A DNA stretch of 64,000 nucleotides from Talinum fruticosum (Eukaryota > Streptophyta > Magnoliopsida > Caryophyllales > Talinaceae), in NCBI GenBank assembly GCA_021018815.1, contig JAITYX010000049.1:2232001-2296000 (forward strand), written 5' to 3'. Below are positions 1 through 11,845 of the stretch, in pieces (the stretch's first letter is position 1; each line of letters starts with the position of its first letter). The notes under the pieces were generated by a model. That model was given only the letters and a program-made list of their open reading frames with translations. It was not told the DNA's origin and did not search any database. A program made the position numbers and the translations under genes.

Positions 1-1520
1 TTATCTTCCATATTGGAAAGAGTTGTAAGTGAGACATAGTCTTGATGTAATACATATAGAGAAAAACATCAATGAAAGTCTCATTGGCACTCTTCCGAAC
101 ATACCGGGAAGACCAAGGACGAAGAGAAAGCATGACTCGATATGTGTTAAATGGGAATACGGGAGGAATTAGCACCACAACCAAACGGGAAGAGAACATA
201 TTTGCCTCCAGCGTATTACATATTGAGTAGAAGTGAAAAACAATGTTTGTGTGAGACCTTGAAGAAACTCAAAGTGCCACATGGATATTCTTCAAACATT
301 AGTAAACTCGTTTTGATGTTTGATTATAGACTAATCGGTCTTAAATCTCACGATTGTCATGCTTTGATGCAACAAATACTACCGGTTGCTATCCGAGCCA
401 TGATGTTGAAACATGTCGGACAAGCGATCACAAGACTTTGCTTCTTCTTCAATGCCATATGCAGCAAAGTCGTTGATTTGGAGAAATTGGATTATCTTCG
501 AGTATGGAATAATGGTTATGTTGTGCCAACTTGAGATGTACTTCCCACCTTTTTTGATATCATGGTGCACCTCGTTGTCCATTTGGTGAGAGAAGTACGA
601 TTCCGTGGCTCGATTTTTTACCTATGGATACACCCTTTTGAACATTTCATGAAAATTCTCTAAGGGTATGTTAGAAATCGGTACCGATCAAAAGCGTGCA
701 TTGTTGAGGACTACACAGCTGATGAGTGTGTCGAATTCGTTGTGAATGCTACCCCCAAATGGAAGAAGTTGATATTCTAAAACATTGATTTATGAGGAAA
801 ATCGGTGGGCGGGGAAACTGGGGCCAACAGTTCTAATAATCAGTCGGGATATGAGGGATCAAGCACATCTTTATATTCTACAAAACAACGATGAAGTGCA
901 GCCATTCATTGATGAGCACAAATCCCTCATAAGGAGACAATGACGAGGAAAAAATGAGACGTGGGTAATGACCCATCATAATCACACATTTGTCAACTAG
1001 TTCGGAGATAGAGTGATCAGTAGCCAATTGGAAGAATCACGAGAACATATCTCGCAAACATTAGTCAGCTTGGCTTGAGGGCCGAAGTTGGAAGTCATAT
1101 CTTACCGTGGGTTTGACATCAATGGATACTTTTTCTACACAAAGAGGCAGGACAATAGGAGCACCTCACAAAATAGTGGGATCACATTAGAGGCTCATGC
1201 ACTTCATGTTTCCACCTCCAAGGACAAAAATCCCATTGTAGCTAAAATGTCATATTATGGTGTCATTGAGGAGATATGGGAGCTAGACTATGTTGACTTC
1301 CTTTAGCCCGTTTTCCAGTGCAAATGGGCCGACAATAACAATGGTGTCCGAGTTGATGAGATGGGATTCACGATGGTCGATCTCATAAGAGAAAGGCCTA
1401 AAGGGGATCAATTCGTTAAGGCATACCAAGCAAGACAAGTGTTCTACGTTGAGTACTCAGCCAATGATAAGTGGTCTATTGTTCTTCAAGGGAAGAGGCA
1501 CGTTGCTTGGTAGGGACGGT
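1..1520 (+). pseudogene. CACTA TNP2-type transposase C-terminus (DUF4218, DUF4216), broken
   Basis: Remnant of the transposase that cuts and moves CACTA elements. Bases 1-150 encode the end of the Transposase_21 region (a degenerate LDVMHIEKN motif). An ORF at 151-534 carries the DUF4218 hallmark LKSHDCHALMQQ followed by AITRLCFFFNAICSKV. DUF4218 continues to about 770 in other frames (WMYPFE-like, then TADECVEFV). DUF4216 follows at about 1088-1515 (YRGFDINGYFFYTK, then a VFYVEY-like segment) with in-frame stops. At least three frame changes are needed to read through, so it is not functional. Assignment rests on recognised family motifs. Confidence 0.85.
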
Positions 1521-1827
1521 AAAGATATGTGTGAGTTTGTTGAGGAAACCCCACCCTTCTCCTTGGGAATGCATTGTCGAAAATGAGGATCCCAATTTTG
1601 AAGAATTGTATTTAAGGGTTGACCATCAAGAGGGCATATATATTGAAGATAAGTCTAAAGGAGGGGGAAAAAGGCATAAACCATATAATTATATCAACTC
1701 GATAAGAACATTAATTTTATTCCGGATGATATCAAATATTGTTGCTTGTTTTAGAAACTGCAGACTTGCTTTTCATTATTTTTGATTTGTAGTATTCATG
1801 TAAACAGATGATTTTGTTCGAGGAGTG

Positions 1828-2260
1828 ATCAAAATAAGGACTAAGTTGTCCAATTGGAAGGGTAGAAGATCATCATTCGATGAGGGCCATCATTCGAGTA
1901 ATGTTTCTTGTGAATAATTGTTGTTTAACACTTTTCTCGCTTTGATTGCTAATCTCAACTCCCGCTTAATGTTTTCCACAGCTTTTATATGTTATAGAAC
2001 CTCTACCCCTGCATGAACTCCAAGACGAAAAATAAGGACTAAGCTCTCAAATGAAAGAGTAGAAGATCCTCATTCGATGAGTATCAAAAGGACTAAGCCT
2101 TTCAGGTAAAGTTTCTTGTGCATATTTCTTATGGATAATTGTTGCTTAACACTTTTCTCGAGTTTTGGTTTCTAATCTCTGCTCCCGCTTAATATTTTCT
2201 ATAGTTATTAAGTTGTTTATTGTCCAGTCTACAACCCTGCACAAACTCCAAGCGAGCAAG
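1828..2260. repeat. Imperfect tandem duplication inside CACTA 1
   Basis: Two diverged copies of a segment of about 200-220 bp lie side by side (about 1828-2030 and 2030-2260). Shared stretches in the same order include AATAAGGACTAAG, GTAGAAGATC, TTCGATGAG, TTTCTTGTG, AACACTTTTCTCG, CTCCCGCTTAAT and ACTCCAAG. No coding function is evident; the segment is in the 3' non-coding part of the element. Confidence 0.7.
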
Positions 2261-2879
2261 TACATGAGGAGCATCACTTTGGGACAATGACTAAGGAAAT
2301 AGACATTGCTGGTGAGATGCCCTATTTGTGTATTCCTTTTTCAAGGAGATGGGGTATTGTGTTTTTATGACTATATTGATTGTTTGGAGTTCGTGCAGAG
2401 GTAGCATGGACTACAAATGTGATGTATTATATTATCTAAGCTATCTCTATAAGAACTCCAAACAAGCAATATCGTTATAAAGACAATCACATAACTAAAT
2501 CTACTAAAAAACATCACTTTATTAGGAAAATAGAGATTTTCCTTGGGGCAAAAATATTGAAATCAGTTTATATCACAAAGTTTCAAGAAGAGAGATGAAC
2601 GTTTTCATATTAAATACTTAAAGAAGGGTACTCTTTGTATTATTATTTCACATCAATTGTAATAAATTCTTTGCTTGAACTTAAATGTGAAATATGGAAC
2701 TGTGCTTGCGAACTTGTTCGGATAGAACTTTGTCGTGGTTGTAGTAAGTTTAAAATTCTTGTATAATTAGAAATTCTTGTATTATGTTGGAAAATTGAGG
2801 CTATTGGTTTGTTGCTGTGTAAGTTGTGATGTGTTTTTGGAGTGTATTTTGTATATGGGGATGAAAAAAAACTATTAAA

Positions 2880-3215
2880 AAATACAAACCTATTCCGACG
2901 GTTCTTACATTAGAACCGGTCGTCTTAAGACTCGAAACATTTGGCATTTCTAGGCAAGACCTATGATGATGGTTCGTCAACCAGAACTGTCATCATATGT
3001 AAATATATGACGATGGTTCTGCTCCGGAAGACCTTCGTCATATAGATACCTATAACGACGGTTTTACATGAAAACTGTCTTCATAGGTGATCTTTTACTA
3101 CGGTTGTTAAACCGTAGTTAAAAATGCTACATACAACGACAGACCACATACACGATGCTTATTAACCGTCGTTAAATGTCGTTTTTAATCGTAGTTAAAA
3201 GTGTTTCCTATAGTA
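2880..3215. repeat. Subterminal repeats and terminal inverted repeat of CACTA 1
   Basis: Repeated variants of CGACGGTT, GACGATGGTT and TACGGTT occur in both orientations, several as short palindromes (AACCGTAGT beside ACTACGGTT). In En/Spm elements such subterminal arrays bind the TNPA-like protein during transposition. The array stops at the terminal sequence ending at 3215. Confidence 0.75.
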
Positions 3216-3229
3216 TTGTGCTAAGAGAA

Positions 3230-3640
3230 TTCTGATTACCTAAATCCTAGAAACAGGTGCAAAAGTGTCCCCACAATCAATTCCCTCTTCTTGGTTATAT
3301 CCTTGAGCAACTAATCTAGCTTTGTTTCGACTACCGACCCTCCCTCGTCCAGGTTTGTTCTTGAAAACCCATTTGATTCCTATAATTGGGTTGTCGAAGG
3401 TTGTTTAGTCGAGTTCGGAATTAGTTTCTTTCAAATTGAGTTAATTCTTCTTGCATGGCTTCTACCCATTCAGGTTCTACTAGGGCTTCTAGTACATTTT
3501 TAGGTTTAATTAATGAGATGAATGTTGAAAATGCACATAGATTTTATAAAGAAGAACGAGTTCTTACCCCACTGTTGATGTCGAAATGATATTCTCATGT
3601 TGGTGACTAGATGCATATTTGAAGGCTTTACCTGTCCTTT
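3230..3640 (-). pseudogene. Element C reverse transcriptase, N-terminal remnant
   Basis: Minus-strand translation gives copia RT motifs around NQEEGIDCG and FKTNLDEG-like blocks, matching the same region of elements A (about 24480-24700) and B (about 42560-42780). The reading stops abruptly at 3216 where CACTA 1 begins, so the catalytic YVDD part is absent. Frameshifts are present. Confidence 0.75.
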
Positions 3641-3955
3641 GATTTTTCAGGTTTGTTCGTTGAATGGTCATATCTTCAATTTGTTCAGCTTGCTAAACAT
3701 CTTTATTAGCTTGATCTTGAGTAGTCTAAGCTGGTTCTTGAACTAGGTCCCGAGCTGGCTCATTCCGAATTGCCTCGGTTCCTTTGTTTTGATTCATTCT
3801 AAGCTCAACTTTAGCCATATCATCTTCATCTCGATTGAGCTTTGAGATCTAAGAAGGTGGATTCACTTGTCCTGTCAAGGTCAATTTCATTAAAGACAAC
3901 GTGGATACATTCTTCCACTTTATTAGTTCTCTTGTTAAAGATTCTATAAGCGTTA

Positions 3956-4561
3956 CTATGAGATGAGTAACCCAAAAAATACCTTCATCTCACCTTGCAT
4001 CAAATTTGGTCGGATGTTCCTTACCATTGTTATGCATAAAGCATTTACATCCGAATGGTTTGAAGTATAAAATGTTAGGATTCTTTCCTTTGTACAACTC
4101 ATAGGGTGTCTTCCGTAGAATGGGTCCGATGAGGCATTTGCTCGGTGTATAATTTGTTGTGTTGATCGCCTCAGCCCAAAAATAGTAACATAGATCATTT
4201 TTGATCATCATTGTCCTTCCTATCACTTCAAGAGTTCTGTTCTTTCTCTCCACTACTCCATTTTGTTGAGGAGTTCTTGGTGCTGAAAAGTTATGGGAGA
4301 TGTCATTCTTGTCACATAAGTTCTGCAAATTCGAGTAATCAAACTTCCTTCCATGGTCGGTTTGAATACTCCTAATCTGAGTCCACTTGAATTTTCCCGG
4401 AGATCTTAGTGTACTCTTTGAATGCTTCACTTTTCTTCTTCAGAAAACACACCTAGGTAAATCGTGTATAATCATCAACAATAACTAGCACATATAATTT
4501 ACCTCCTAAGCTTTCGATATGAATTTTACCACACAAATCCATATGTATCAATTCAAGCACT
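3956..4561 (-). pseudogene. Element C integrase core and C-terminal part, broken
   Basis: Minus-strand ORFs show the copia integrase core: a TDHGRKFD-like stretch, then FSAPRTPQQNGVVERKNRTL (includes the catalytic Glu region), then the conserved C-terminal blocks KTPYELYKGKNPN and FGCKCFMHNN. Two overlapping frames are used, so it is frameshifted. It is separated from its N-terminal half by CACTA 2, the solo LTR and element A. Confidence 0.85.
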
Positions 4562-4576
4562 CACTACTACAAAACT
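4562..4576 (+). repeat. Left terminal inverted repeat of CACTA 2
   Basis: CACTACTACAAAACT is the perfect inverted partner of bases 17383-17397. The diagnostic CACTA start defines the boundary. Confidence 0.9.
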
Positions 4577-4789
4577 AGATATACAAATCCAACATACATT
4601 TCACAACCACAAACAATCCAAACACATTTAGAACCACTTCACCACAAGTTCACAAGTACAAAAGTTCACAAACAACCATAAACACGTAATCCAAAATTTC
4701 ACAAAATGTTCACCAATAAACACAAGTTCTGATCATAAGGAATTAAGGGTCGTCACTCTTCCTCATCCTCTTATCCTTGTACTCGCTCT

Positions 4790-6620
4790 AGGGTGAGATC
4801 CAGATGCTTGCTGAGATTTCATAAGTTCATTAAAGCATGCTATTAGCCCAGGGAAACTCTCAACCTTTTCTTTGAGCTCCTATTTTCCAACCCAAGCACA
4901 CGAGCATGCTCAATCCATTGATTTAACTCAGAAGTTAAGTTTGCACTATTGCTTTCAAATCTGAGTCATCCGGAGTAGCGACTTTCGTTGATTTGAAGGA
5001 CATGGACATGGTGTTTTTTAAGTTTTTGCCTCGGATCCAAGTCCATAAATACGACCTTTTTGTTCACATTGGCTTTTACCCACAACTCATGTTGTGAAGG
5101 GGTGGGCACAGGATCCTCTTCTGAGTTGGGATCATCAGTACAAGGTTGAGTGGGTTGAGAGTTTTGCAACTCTTCCCACTCTTTTTCAAACTTTTTCTAA
5201 ATACTATATAAATTTTTGAGATATGTAATTATCAAAGGTTGTCAAAGAAGACCTTATATTGAAAATTTTGAAAATTGCATATATAAAGTAACTCACATAA
5301 ATGGCCTTGGATTTCTAGTCAACCCATTGGTCCTTTTTGGTCTTGTGGGTTCGTGAAAAGATTTGGGTCAATAGAGGAAGAACTCCTTTAAGCTCCTTCA
5401 TCTAAATACAAAAAAGTTATTAGACATTCAATTTGCTAATTTGAACATGTTAGTAGTTGCATGCGTATTCATTAAAAAGGTATGTACCAATCGCCGCTTA
5501 TGCTCCATCATAGGGATTGAGCCACAAGTATGAAGCAATGAATCAAGTCCACCTTGATCAGCTTTGCGGTTTTTCCGAGCATGCTCACAGTACTTCTTGT
5601 ACTCAGCAGTTTCCCAAGTATTCTAACAACTCTTTCCAAGTAGTTGTCACCCAACTATATCGGCTTCTTTTTATTTTTTCTTGCTTTTAGCATGAAGTCC
5701 TTCAATCGATCACTTCCATTCTTCTCAAAATTTCGTCTAATTTGGACTTCATCAGCTGGAGACCAAGTGTAAAATTTCTGTATAAATGAAAAAGTAGTTT
5801 ATAAGTTATAAAAATATAATATAATACTCAAACATACATAATAAGTCATTATGTTACCTCAAATTCAGAAAACTAAAGATTTGTTAATACGTTGAACTCG
5901 GAAAACCAAAGATCTCATTGTGATCGAGGAACTTTACCCCATGTAGGTCATGATCCATCATACTTGCTTTGGAAGATGTGGGAAATTGTGCTCACCACTT
6001 TATCAATGGGAAAGAACCTAATCAAGAAACATACAAAACAATTAGTTATAATATTCTTCTATTAAGCTTATTTCATTTTATTACTTATTATCACACTTAC
6101 CCTTCACCATCTAGCTTAATGCAAATCTTTAATCGGCTACTAGCATTGCTTGATTCAAGCTCACTAGCATGCTCATCGCCTACATCGGTTGCACCATCAT
6201 TGGTAGGCCTTTGTGGTGGCCTTTGTTCGGCTCCAATGTTAATTCGTGGTATAAATGTCATACCATATTGGTTATATGAGTACATATGGGGCAGGTTCGT
6301 GTATAGGGAAGCATGCTGAGAATGTGGAAATGACTTGTACGGACCTCCCCGTTGGAGTTTACATATGAGGGATGTGCGGGATGTTTGGAGGTTGGAAATA
6401 AGGAGGGTTTGGGATGAATGACCCACCCATAGGAGTTTGGTCATAAGGGGAGTGTGGAGAGAGTGCTACACCTAGAGGAGATAGAATGTAAGGAGGGTTT
6501 GGAGGGGGCCTACAAGTATTTATATTGTCACCTTCACCATCGGTATTAACGTTGTTTCTAGCCCTTCCCCAAGTTGCTGATCTTTTAGACCTGCCTCTAA
6601 CTCGTTCCATAATTCCTAAC
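4790..6620 (-). pseudogene. TNPA-like (Transposase_24, Ptta/En/Spm) gene of CACTA 2
   Basis: Second gene of the CACTA element; in this family it is a DNA-binding protein that recognises the subterminal repeats. The start is probably near 6606-6649 (an ERVRGRSKR-like basic N-terminus). A proline-rich region follows (PPPNPPYILSPLG), then exons in the order WSPADEVQIRRNFEKNG (about 5770-5710), YCEHARKNRKADQGGLD plus GSIPMMEHKRRL (about 5620-5490), a THKTKKDQWVD-like block (about 5370-5320), and the C-terminal FMDLDPRQKL region (5169-4966). The HTGG/GSI...EHKRR pattern is typical of Transposase_24. A stop follows the WVD motif and frames are fragmented. Exon borders are estimates. Confidence 0.7.
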
Positions 6621-6899
6621 ATAAACAACACATAAACATTAGTAAACATCCAATGGGTAAAGACAGATTATATAAAATTGTTGCACCTTCAAATAAGCAT
6701 TAACAAAGTACACATTAGTGAACAACACATAAACGTTAGTTATAAATATTCTTCTATTAAGAAATTATGCATTACTCAATCTAAATTGTTTCACCTTCAA
6801 TACATTAGTAAGAATTAATTTGATTACAACATAAATTGAAGTGATTCAATATAAAACAAAATAAAAGAATACATAATTTGTGACAACATCCATATTATT

Positions 6900-6981
6900 A
6901 GCCATCATCCTTATCATCAATATCATCATCTTCTTCTTCACTATCCTCTTCGTCATCATTGAATATAAGATGTTCTTCTTC
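6900..6981 (-). pseudogene. C-terminal acidic tail of the CACTA 2 transposase
   Basis: Minus-strand translation is almost entirely Asp/Glu (DDEEDSEEEDDDIDDKDDG-like) and ends near 6900. It continues the acidic tail that starts at 12508-12600 on the other side of the hAT element. The eight bases on each side of the hAT insertion are its target duplication. Confidence 0.65.
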
Positions 6982-7149
6982 CTTATTGATAGACTCGGGC
7001 AATGGACCAGGAGTCCATTAGGTTTAAACGATCGGGCTTAAAAATAGGGTACAAGCCCGTTTAATTGTTTATTTGGACCGGGCATTTAATGGGCCGCCGG
7101 TTAACATAGTTAACCGGGTCGGGTACTAGGCATACTAACGGGCCACTCT

Positions 7150-8780
7150 ACTTTACTTTCTCGCTCCGTCTCTCACTCCGGTGCTTATGTCGCTCTATCT
7201 CTCACTCTGCTTCTTCTACTCTCTCGCTCCTCTCTTGCTCTCGCTTGCTCTCTCTTGCTCTCTCTCTCTCGCTCTTCTCTAGCTCTAGCTCTTCCCTTGC
7301 TCTCTCTATCGCTCTCCGATTCACGAATTCACCGATATAAACCGAAAGGTATGTGATGTTTAACTTTCTTAAATTTCTCATTCCCGGAAATTAGGGTTTT
7401 CAAGGGAGTAGGAATTGTTGGGAGTATTGAAGGGAAGTAATGTGTTAGACTCGGAAATTAGGGATTCGAAAGTTGTCGTCTTTGGGGTCGGTGGCTCGGA
7501 AAGCTAAGGTATTTATGTTGGCACAAGAGGGCCAGGGCCATGGTAAGTGGGAAGAGGAAAGTTTTAAGTCTAAGCTTTTAAAGTGAGAAAGGAAAGGGCG
7601 CTTCATTCCCTTGCCCATTTAGTTAATGAGTTCAATGGGGAATTTCATCGAACAGTGGTGGCCGTTGAGGGATAGCAGTGGTGGGGTTTTTGTTAGATTT
7701 AGTTTAGGCAAAGGTTTTATGGGGGTGAGTTGGGGTTTCAATAGATGGAATTAATGTTGGAGGGGGCGAAGGAGGGAGGGAGATTTTTGAGGGGAGACCG
7801 AGACAGAGAGAGAGGAGGGTAAGCAAGTGGGACTCGGCAGTAGCCCTTCTGTTGGTATTCTTTAGCTCTATAGCTAAGATTGCACCTTATGTTTTATGTC
7901 ACTTACAGTCCTCTTTAGCTCCATAGCTTCATCCACTTTGCCTGCATTCCTGGCCGCTTTGCACCAGCCTTCTATTACAGACTTCCTTAATTTCAAATGT
8001 AGAGTCTCCCTATTGTAGTTTTGCCACCAAGTCCATAGCTATTTCATGCTGATTGTTGATAGCATTTACTTCTAGAGATGTACAACATAGCAAAATGCTC
8101 ACTATCCGGAGATTTTTACACATACAAATTATAGCATTTCAATGAATAAAGTGGCAGATTATTTTGGAAATTCACCTTGTGAGATTATTTATTGTTAATG
8201 TCATTAACTAATTAGAAAACAGAGAGAACTTTGTTTTTATGGTGATTTAATTTGATTTTGGTGGGTCAATTTCTTTTTCATCAAGAAGTTGTTTTTGCTA
8301 CCGATGACTGGAAGACGGATATAAAGGCCGAGTTTGAAGATCCGGGTACAATTTATTTGGGTGTTTTTCTTTAGGGAAATTGAAAAAAAAAAGGCTTAAT
8401 TGGTAGATTTCGGGGTTGAAATGTTCAAGTATTTAGGATTTTTTTAAAGAAAAATTTAGGTTTAATTTTGTGACTATTTTGATGGCCCACACAAGAGGAC
8501 AGAATGTGGGCTGATTGCAGATTGTCTAATGAAAATATGTACTAGGATTGGTGAGTTTGCAAATGATCTACTACTTGCTAGAAGAAAAATGACATTGGCT
8601 CTTCTAACGCATTAAAAATTGCCCCTTTTTTCAGAATTATAAAAAAAAAAATTATGTGATTCTTATCAGCTAGATGTGTAATGTCATCTAGGCACACTAT
8701 GATTTATACAAGTATATATCACACAAAAATACAAATGATAGCATTACTAATCATCTTTTTTGTCATGATTTACATTTTAG
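7150..8780 (+). other. hAT 5' non-coding leader region
   Basis: There is no convincing ORF. Bases 7150-7320 are CT-rich with many CTCTCGCTC and CTCTTGCTC words, resembling a pyrimidine-rich 5' leader. The rest is unremarkable. TTTACATTTTAG just before 8781 looks like a splice acceptor leading into the BED-finger exon. Confidence 0.4.
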
Positions 8781-10752
8781 ACATGGAAAGTGAAGCGGGA
8801 ATTTCATCGAGTCCCACTCGAAGATGGATATAGTGAATATAGCACTCAACAAGCATAAAAGGAAGAAAAGGTCCAAAGTATGGAAAGAGCTTGTAGAAGG
8901 CAATAATGCGCAAGGTGAGAAAATCACAACATGTAAGCATTCTAAAGTAGTCATGTCCGGCAATTCAAATAGTGGCACTTCTCACTTGAAGCGTCACTTA
9001 GATAAATATCCAAATCATCCTAGTGGAGTGAAAGTTGGGGAGTTGGGTAGTGATGATGGTGAGGAATTTGTTTTCAATATGAATGAACTTCGTAAGGAAA
9101 TTGTGCTCTATATTGTGGAAGGAGCTTACTCATTTGCAACTCGTCGAAGAAAAAGCTTTTAGATGGATGATGTTTAAAGCTAATCCGAACTTTATGCCAT
9201 TTAGTCGTTCAACGGCTAAGAGAAATTTATTATCCATGTATATGGGAGATAGAGATAAGGTGAAAGACATGCTATTGAAAGCTCCGGGTAGGATTTGTTT
9301 GACTATGGATAATTGGAAGTCAAATCACACTTATCAACATTATATTTGCATCACTGCCCACTTTGTTGATAATGCTTGGAAGTTGCATAAAAGGATTCTT
9401 AGATTTACAGCATTAACACCTCCTCATGACGGTGAAAGTATCGCGAATGAAATACTTATATTTCTTCGTCAATGGAAAATTAAGGATAAGATACTCACCA
9501 TTACCGTAGATAATGCTAAGTATAATGATGCGATGATGTCTAATTTGAAAAGGCATCTTGTTCCCTGGAGTGGGTTGCTTAGTAATGGTGTTTTCTTCCA
9601 TGTTAGGTGTTGTGCACATATTCTAAATTTAATTATGCAAGATGGTCTCCATTTTATTGGTGAAATTTTAGAGAAGATTTGAAGTTTAATAAACTTGATA
9701 ACTAGATGTACTCATAGAGGCAAATAGTTTTACGAATGTGCTCAAAAAATTTTCATTTGGATGTAAAAAGGAAATTGAATTTGGACATGCAAGTTCGCTG
9801 GAATTCAACTTATAAGATGATGGATAATGTTTTATATTATAAGCATGTGTTTGTTTACTTGGCGTCCACTAATTCACCATTGAAGCCATATGTTCCTTTA
9901 GAGGAGGAGTTGGAAAAAGTCATTAGGATACATAAGTTTTTGAAGTTATTTTATGATGTAACTTGCATGTTTAGCGCGATTAAGACTCCTACATCCAATT
10001 TGTATTGCAAGAGAGCATGGATGGTTCATCGTCGTTTGCTTGAGACGATCGAAGGTCCTTATGACTACCTAGTTGTCATGGCAAAAATATGCTCGGCAAG
10101 TTTGACAAATATTAGTCGAGTATAACTTGCATTTATCATGTGCTGCAATTCTTCATCCTAGATTTAAAGTCAAATTTGTTGAGTATTGTTTTAGCAAATT
10201 GTTCGGGTTCGATGAAGTCTGTGGAAAAGGTGGATAATGTGTTGTCAACTTTACGGTCCTTATTTGATGAGTATAAGCTACGTTCTTCAACTTCCCCAGT
10301 TATCAACTCTTCTCCTCTTGCTAGTGGGTCTGTGGATGATTATTTTAATGAATACAATAGCTTTAGTGGTAGACATTCAAGGTTACAATTGGGGAAGTCA
10401 CAACTTGGTATATATTTGGAGGAACCGGCTCTTGAGTTAAATATGGAATTAGATGTTCTAGATTTTTGGCACAAGAGTTCGGGAAGACACCCGGATCTTT
10501 CAATGATGGTAACAATCCTGGTTAGTATTGTTGCGTCGAGTCTGCGTTTAGCCTAGGAGGAAAAACTATCTCCCAACTCGTAGTGCTTTGAATTAAACTT
10601 GAAACAAAGGAGTAATAAATATAAAGTATGAATGTCTTCAAGATTGGCGACGCGCGGAGTATGACGTTGGTGTTGGTATTGACAATGATTCCGAATCGGA
10701 TGAGGATGAAGTGAACGGGGATGAGGAGGATGATACAAGTCTCTTCTTTTAG
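8781..10752 (+). pseudogene. hAT transposase (BED finger, hAT core, dimerisation region), broken
   Basis: Transposase of the hAT element. The BED zinc-finger region (8824-9010) reads SKVWKEL, then TCKHSK and GTSHLKRHL; the usual second Cys of CxxC is Ser here. The core (9083-9682) contains ICLTMDNWKS and ITVDNAKYNDAM, which carry the two expected Asp residues, and FHVRCCAHILNLI. The next block (9736-10125) has QVRWNSTYKM and a DUF4413-like segment. The dimerisation region (10370-10590) ends with LDFWHKSSGRHPDLSMM and then a frameshifted ESAFSLGGKTISQ. A stop after 9682, another near 10122 and the frameshift near 10540 inactivate it. The extreme C-terminus (about 10636-10752) is strongly acidic and is separated by an inverted duplication. 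Confidence 0.88.
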
Positions 10753-10807
10753 GTAATCAAACATTCATACTTTATATTTATTACTCCTTTGTTTCAAGTT
10801 TAATTCA
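10589..10807. repeat. Perfect 47-bp inverted repeat in the hAT 3' coding end
   Basis: Bases 10589-10635 are the exact reverse complement of 10761-10807 (47 of 47), with a 125-bp loop that encodes the acidic transposase tail. The right arm lies after the stop codon, in the 3' UTR. The left arm sits where the family normally encodes the helix following GGKTISQ, so it appears to have replaced coding sequence. It can form a long hairpin. Confidence 0.9.
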
Positions 10808-11282
10808 TTTTGTTTTTGGTTTTAGTTTCTTAATATATATAGAAAATGCGTATCTTCATTTGTGCACAAACCGATGCCCATGGCTTTTCTTTATTACCAA
10901 AAATCCTTTCCCATTTATTATCTTTTTTACAAGCTTATGTGCTTATCTTTTCTACAAGTTTGTAGTGATGAAGTTTCATTGATGTTGAAATTACATATGT
11001 GCTTATCTCCTTCGCAATTATGTTTATGAAGTGCTCGGTGAGGTTTCTTTCTTTATTGTATTGCTTTTTATTTGTTGTTTTTTATTCCACTATTCTCCAT
11101 GGCACGACTCTTCTAAGTTGTGCTTTTTATCTTCATTAGTTTTTAATATACAATTTTGTGCGGAATGTGGATGTGCTTGAGCCATAGTGATCTCGGTGAC
11201 CCATGAGTGATGTATTTCAAGTAGAAACATGTCCGATTGGAGGAACAGTTCTTGGAAATGATTTTAGCTAAAGTGATCATTT

Positions 11283-11591
11283 ATGCTTTTTATTACAATC
11301 ACCTTCCCCTTGTTTAGAGACTGGTTGCACTTGAGAAACCCGGATAAGAGAGCATATCAGTACAAGCTCAACCGAGGGCATAAATGTTCCCAGTGTGTTC
11401 ATAATATGCAGCTTCTTGAAAATGGATTGTTTCAATGGAGGAGGTCATTTTATTTCGATCAAGCATTACTTTTGTCATTATGTATCAAGTCTGGATTTAG
11501 TATTCATAGTTTTGACTGTGTTTCATATTGTGAGTCTCCTATGAAAAATTCTTGTAATTGTAACCGATTAGTCGAAGTTCTTTGTAAATGA
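11283..11591 (+). other. Unidentified 102-codon ORF in the hAT 3' region
   Basis: An ORF rich in Cys (CSQCVHNM, CVSYCESP, CNCNRLVEVLC) in the non-coding part of the hAT element. I recognise no family. It could be a captured host-gene fragment or chance; base composition is like its surroundings. No splice or promoter signal supports expression. Confidence 0.2.
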
Positions 11592-11845
11592 TTTGGTGGT
11601 GTAACTCGTGTATCTTGTAGTTATAGCCATAGTTGCTGAATTCTTGTGAATGAGTCAAACTTCTTTGTTGTGAGACCTTCATCTATTTTGTTGTTTCCAT
11701 TCTCAAAAATTCTACCTTTGAAACATGGTTTGTGAATGATCGCAGGTATTTTTTGACAACATGCTACACTTATAACAAGCATGCTCAGGGGCTATATCTC
11801 GACACACTTGGTCGTTGCCCATTGCTCATATTCTCTGCAAGCGTG

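Larger units (their letters stand above)
1..3215 (+). mobile_element. CACTA (En/Spm) element 1, 3' part
   Basis: This is the right-hand part of a CACTA DNA transposon; its left end lies outside the window. Plus-strand remnants of the TNP2-type transposase C-terminus (1-1520) are followed by non-coding DNA and by subterminal repeats rich in CGACGG/AACCG words. The element ends near 3215 with AGTGTTTCCTATAGTA, whose reverse complement differs from a common plant CACTA start (CACTATAGGAAAC) only at the first base. Immediately right of 3215 the sequence becomes minus-strand copia reverse transcriptase, so the element was inserted into element C. The target duplication cannot be tested because the left end is missing. 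Confidence 0.85.
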
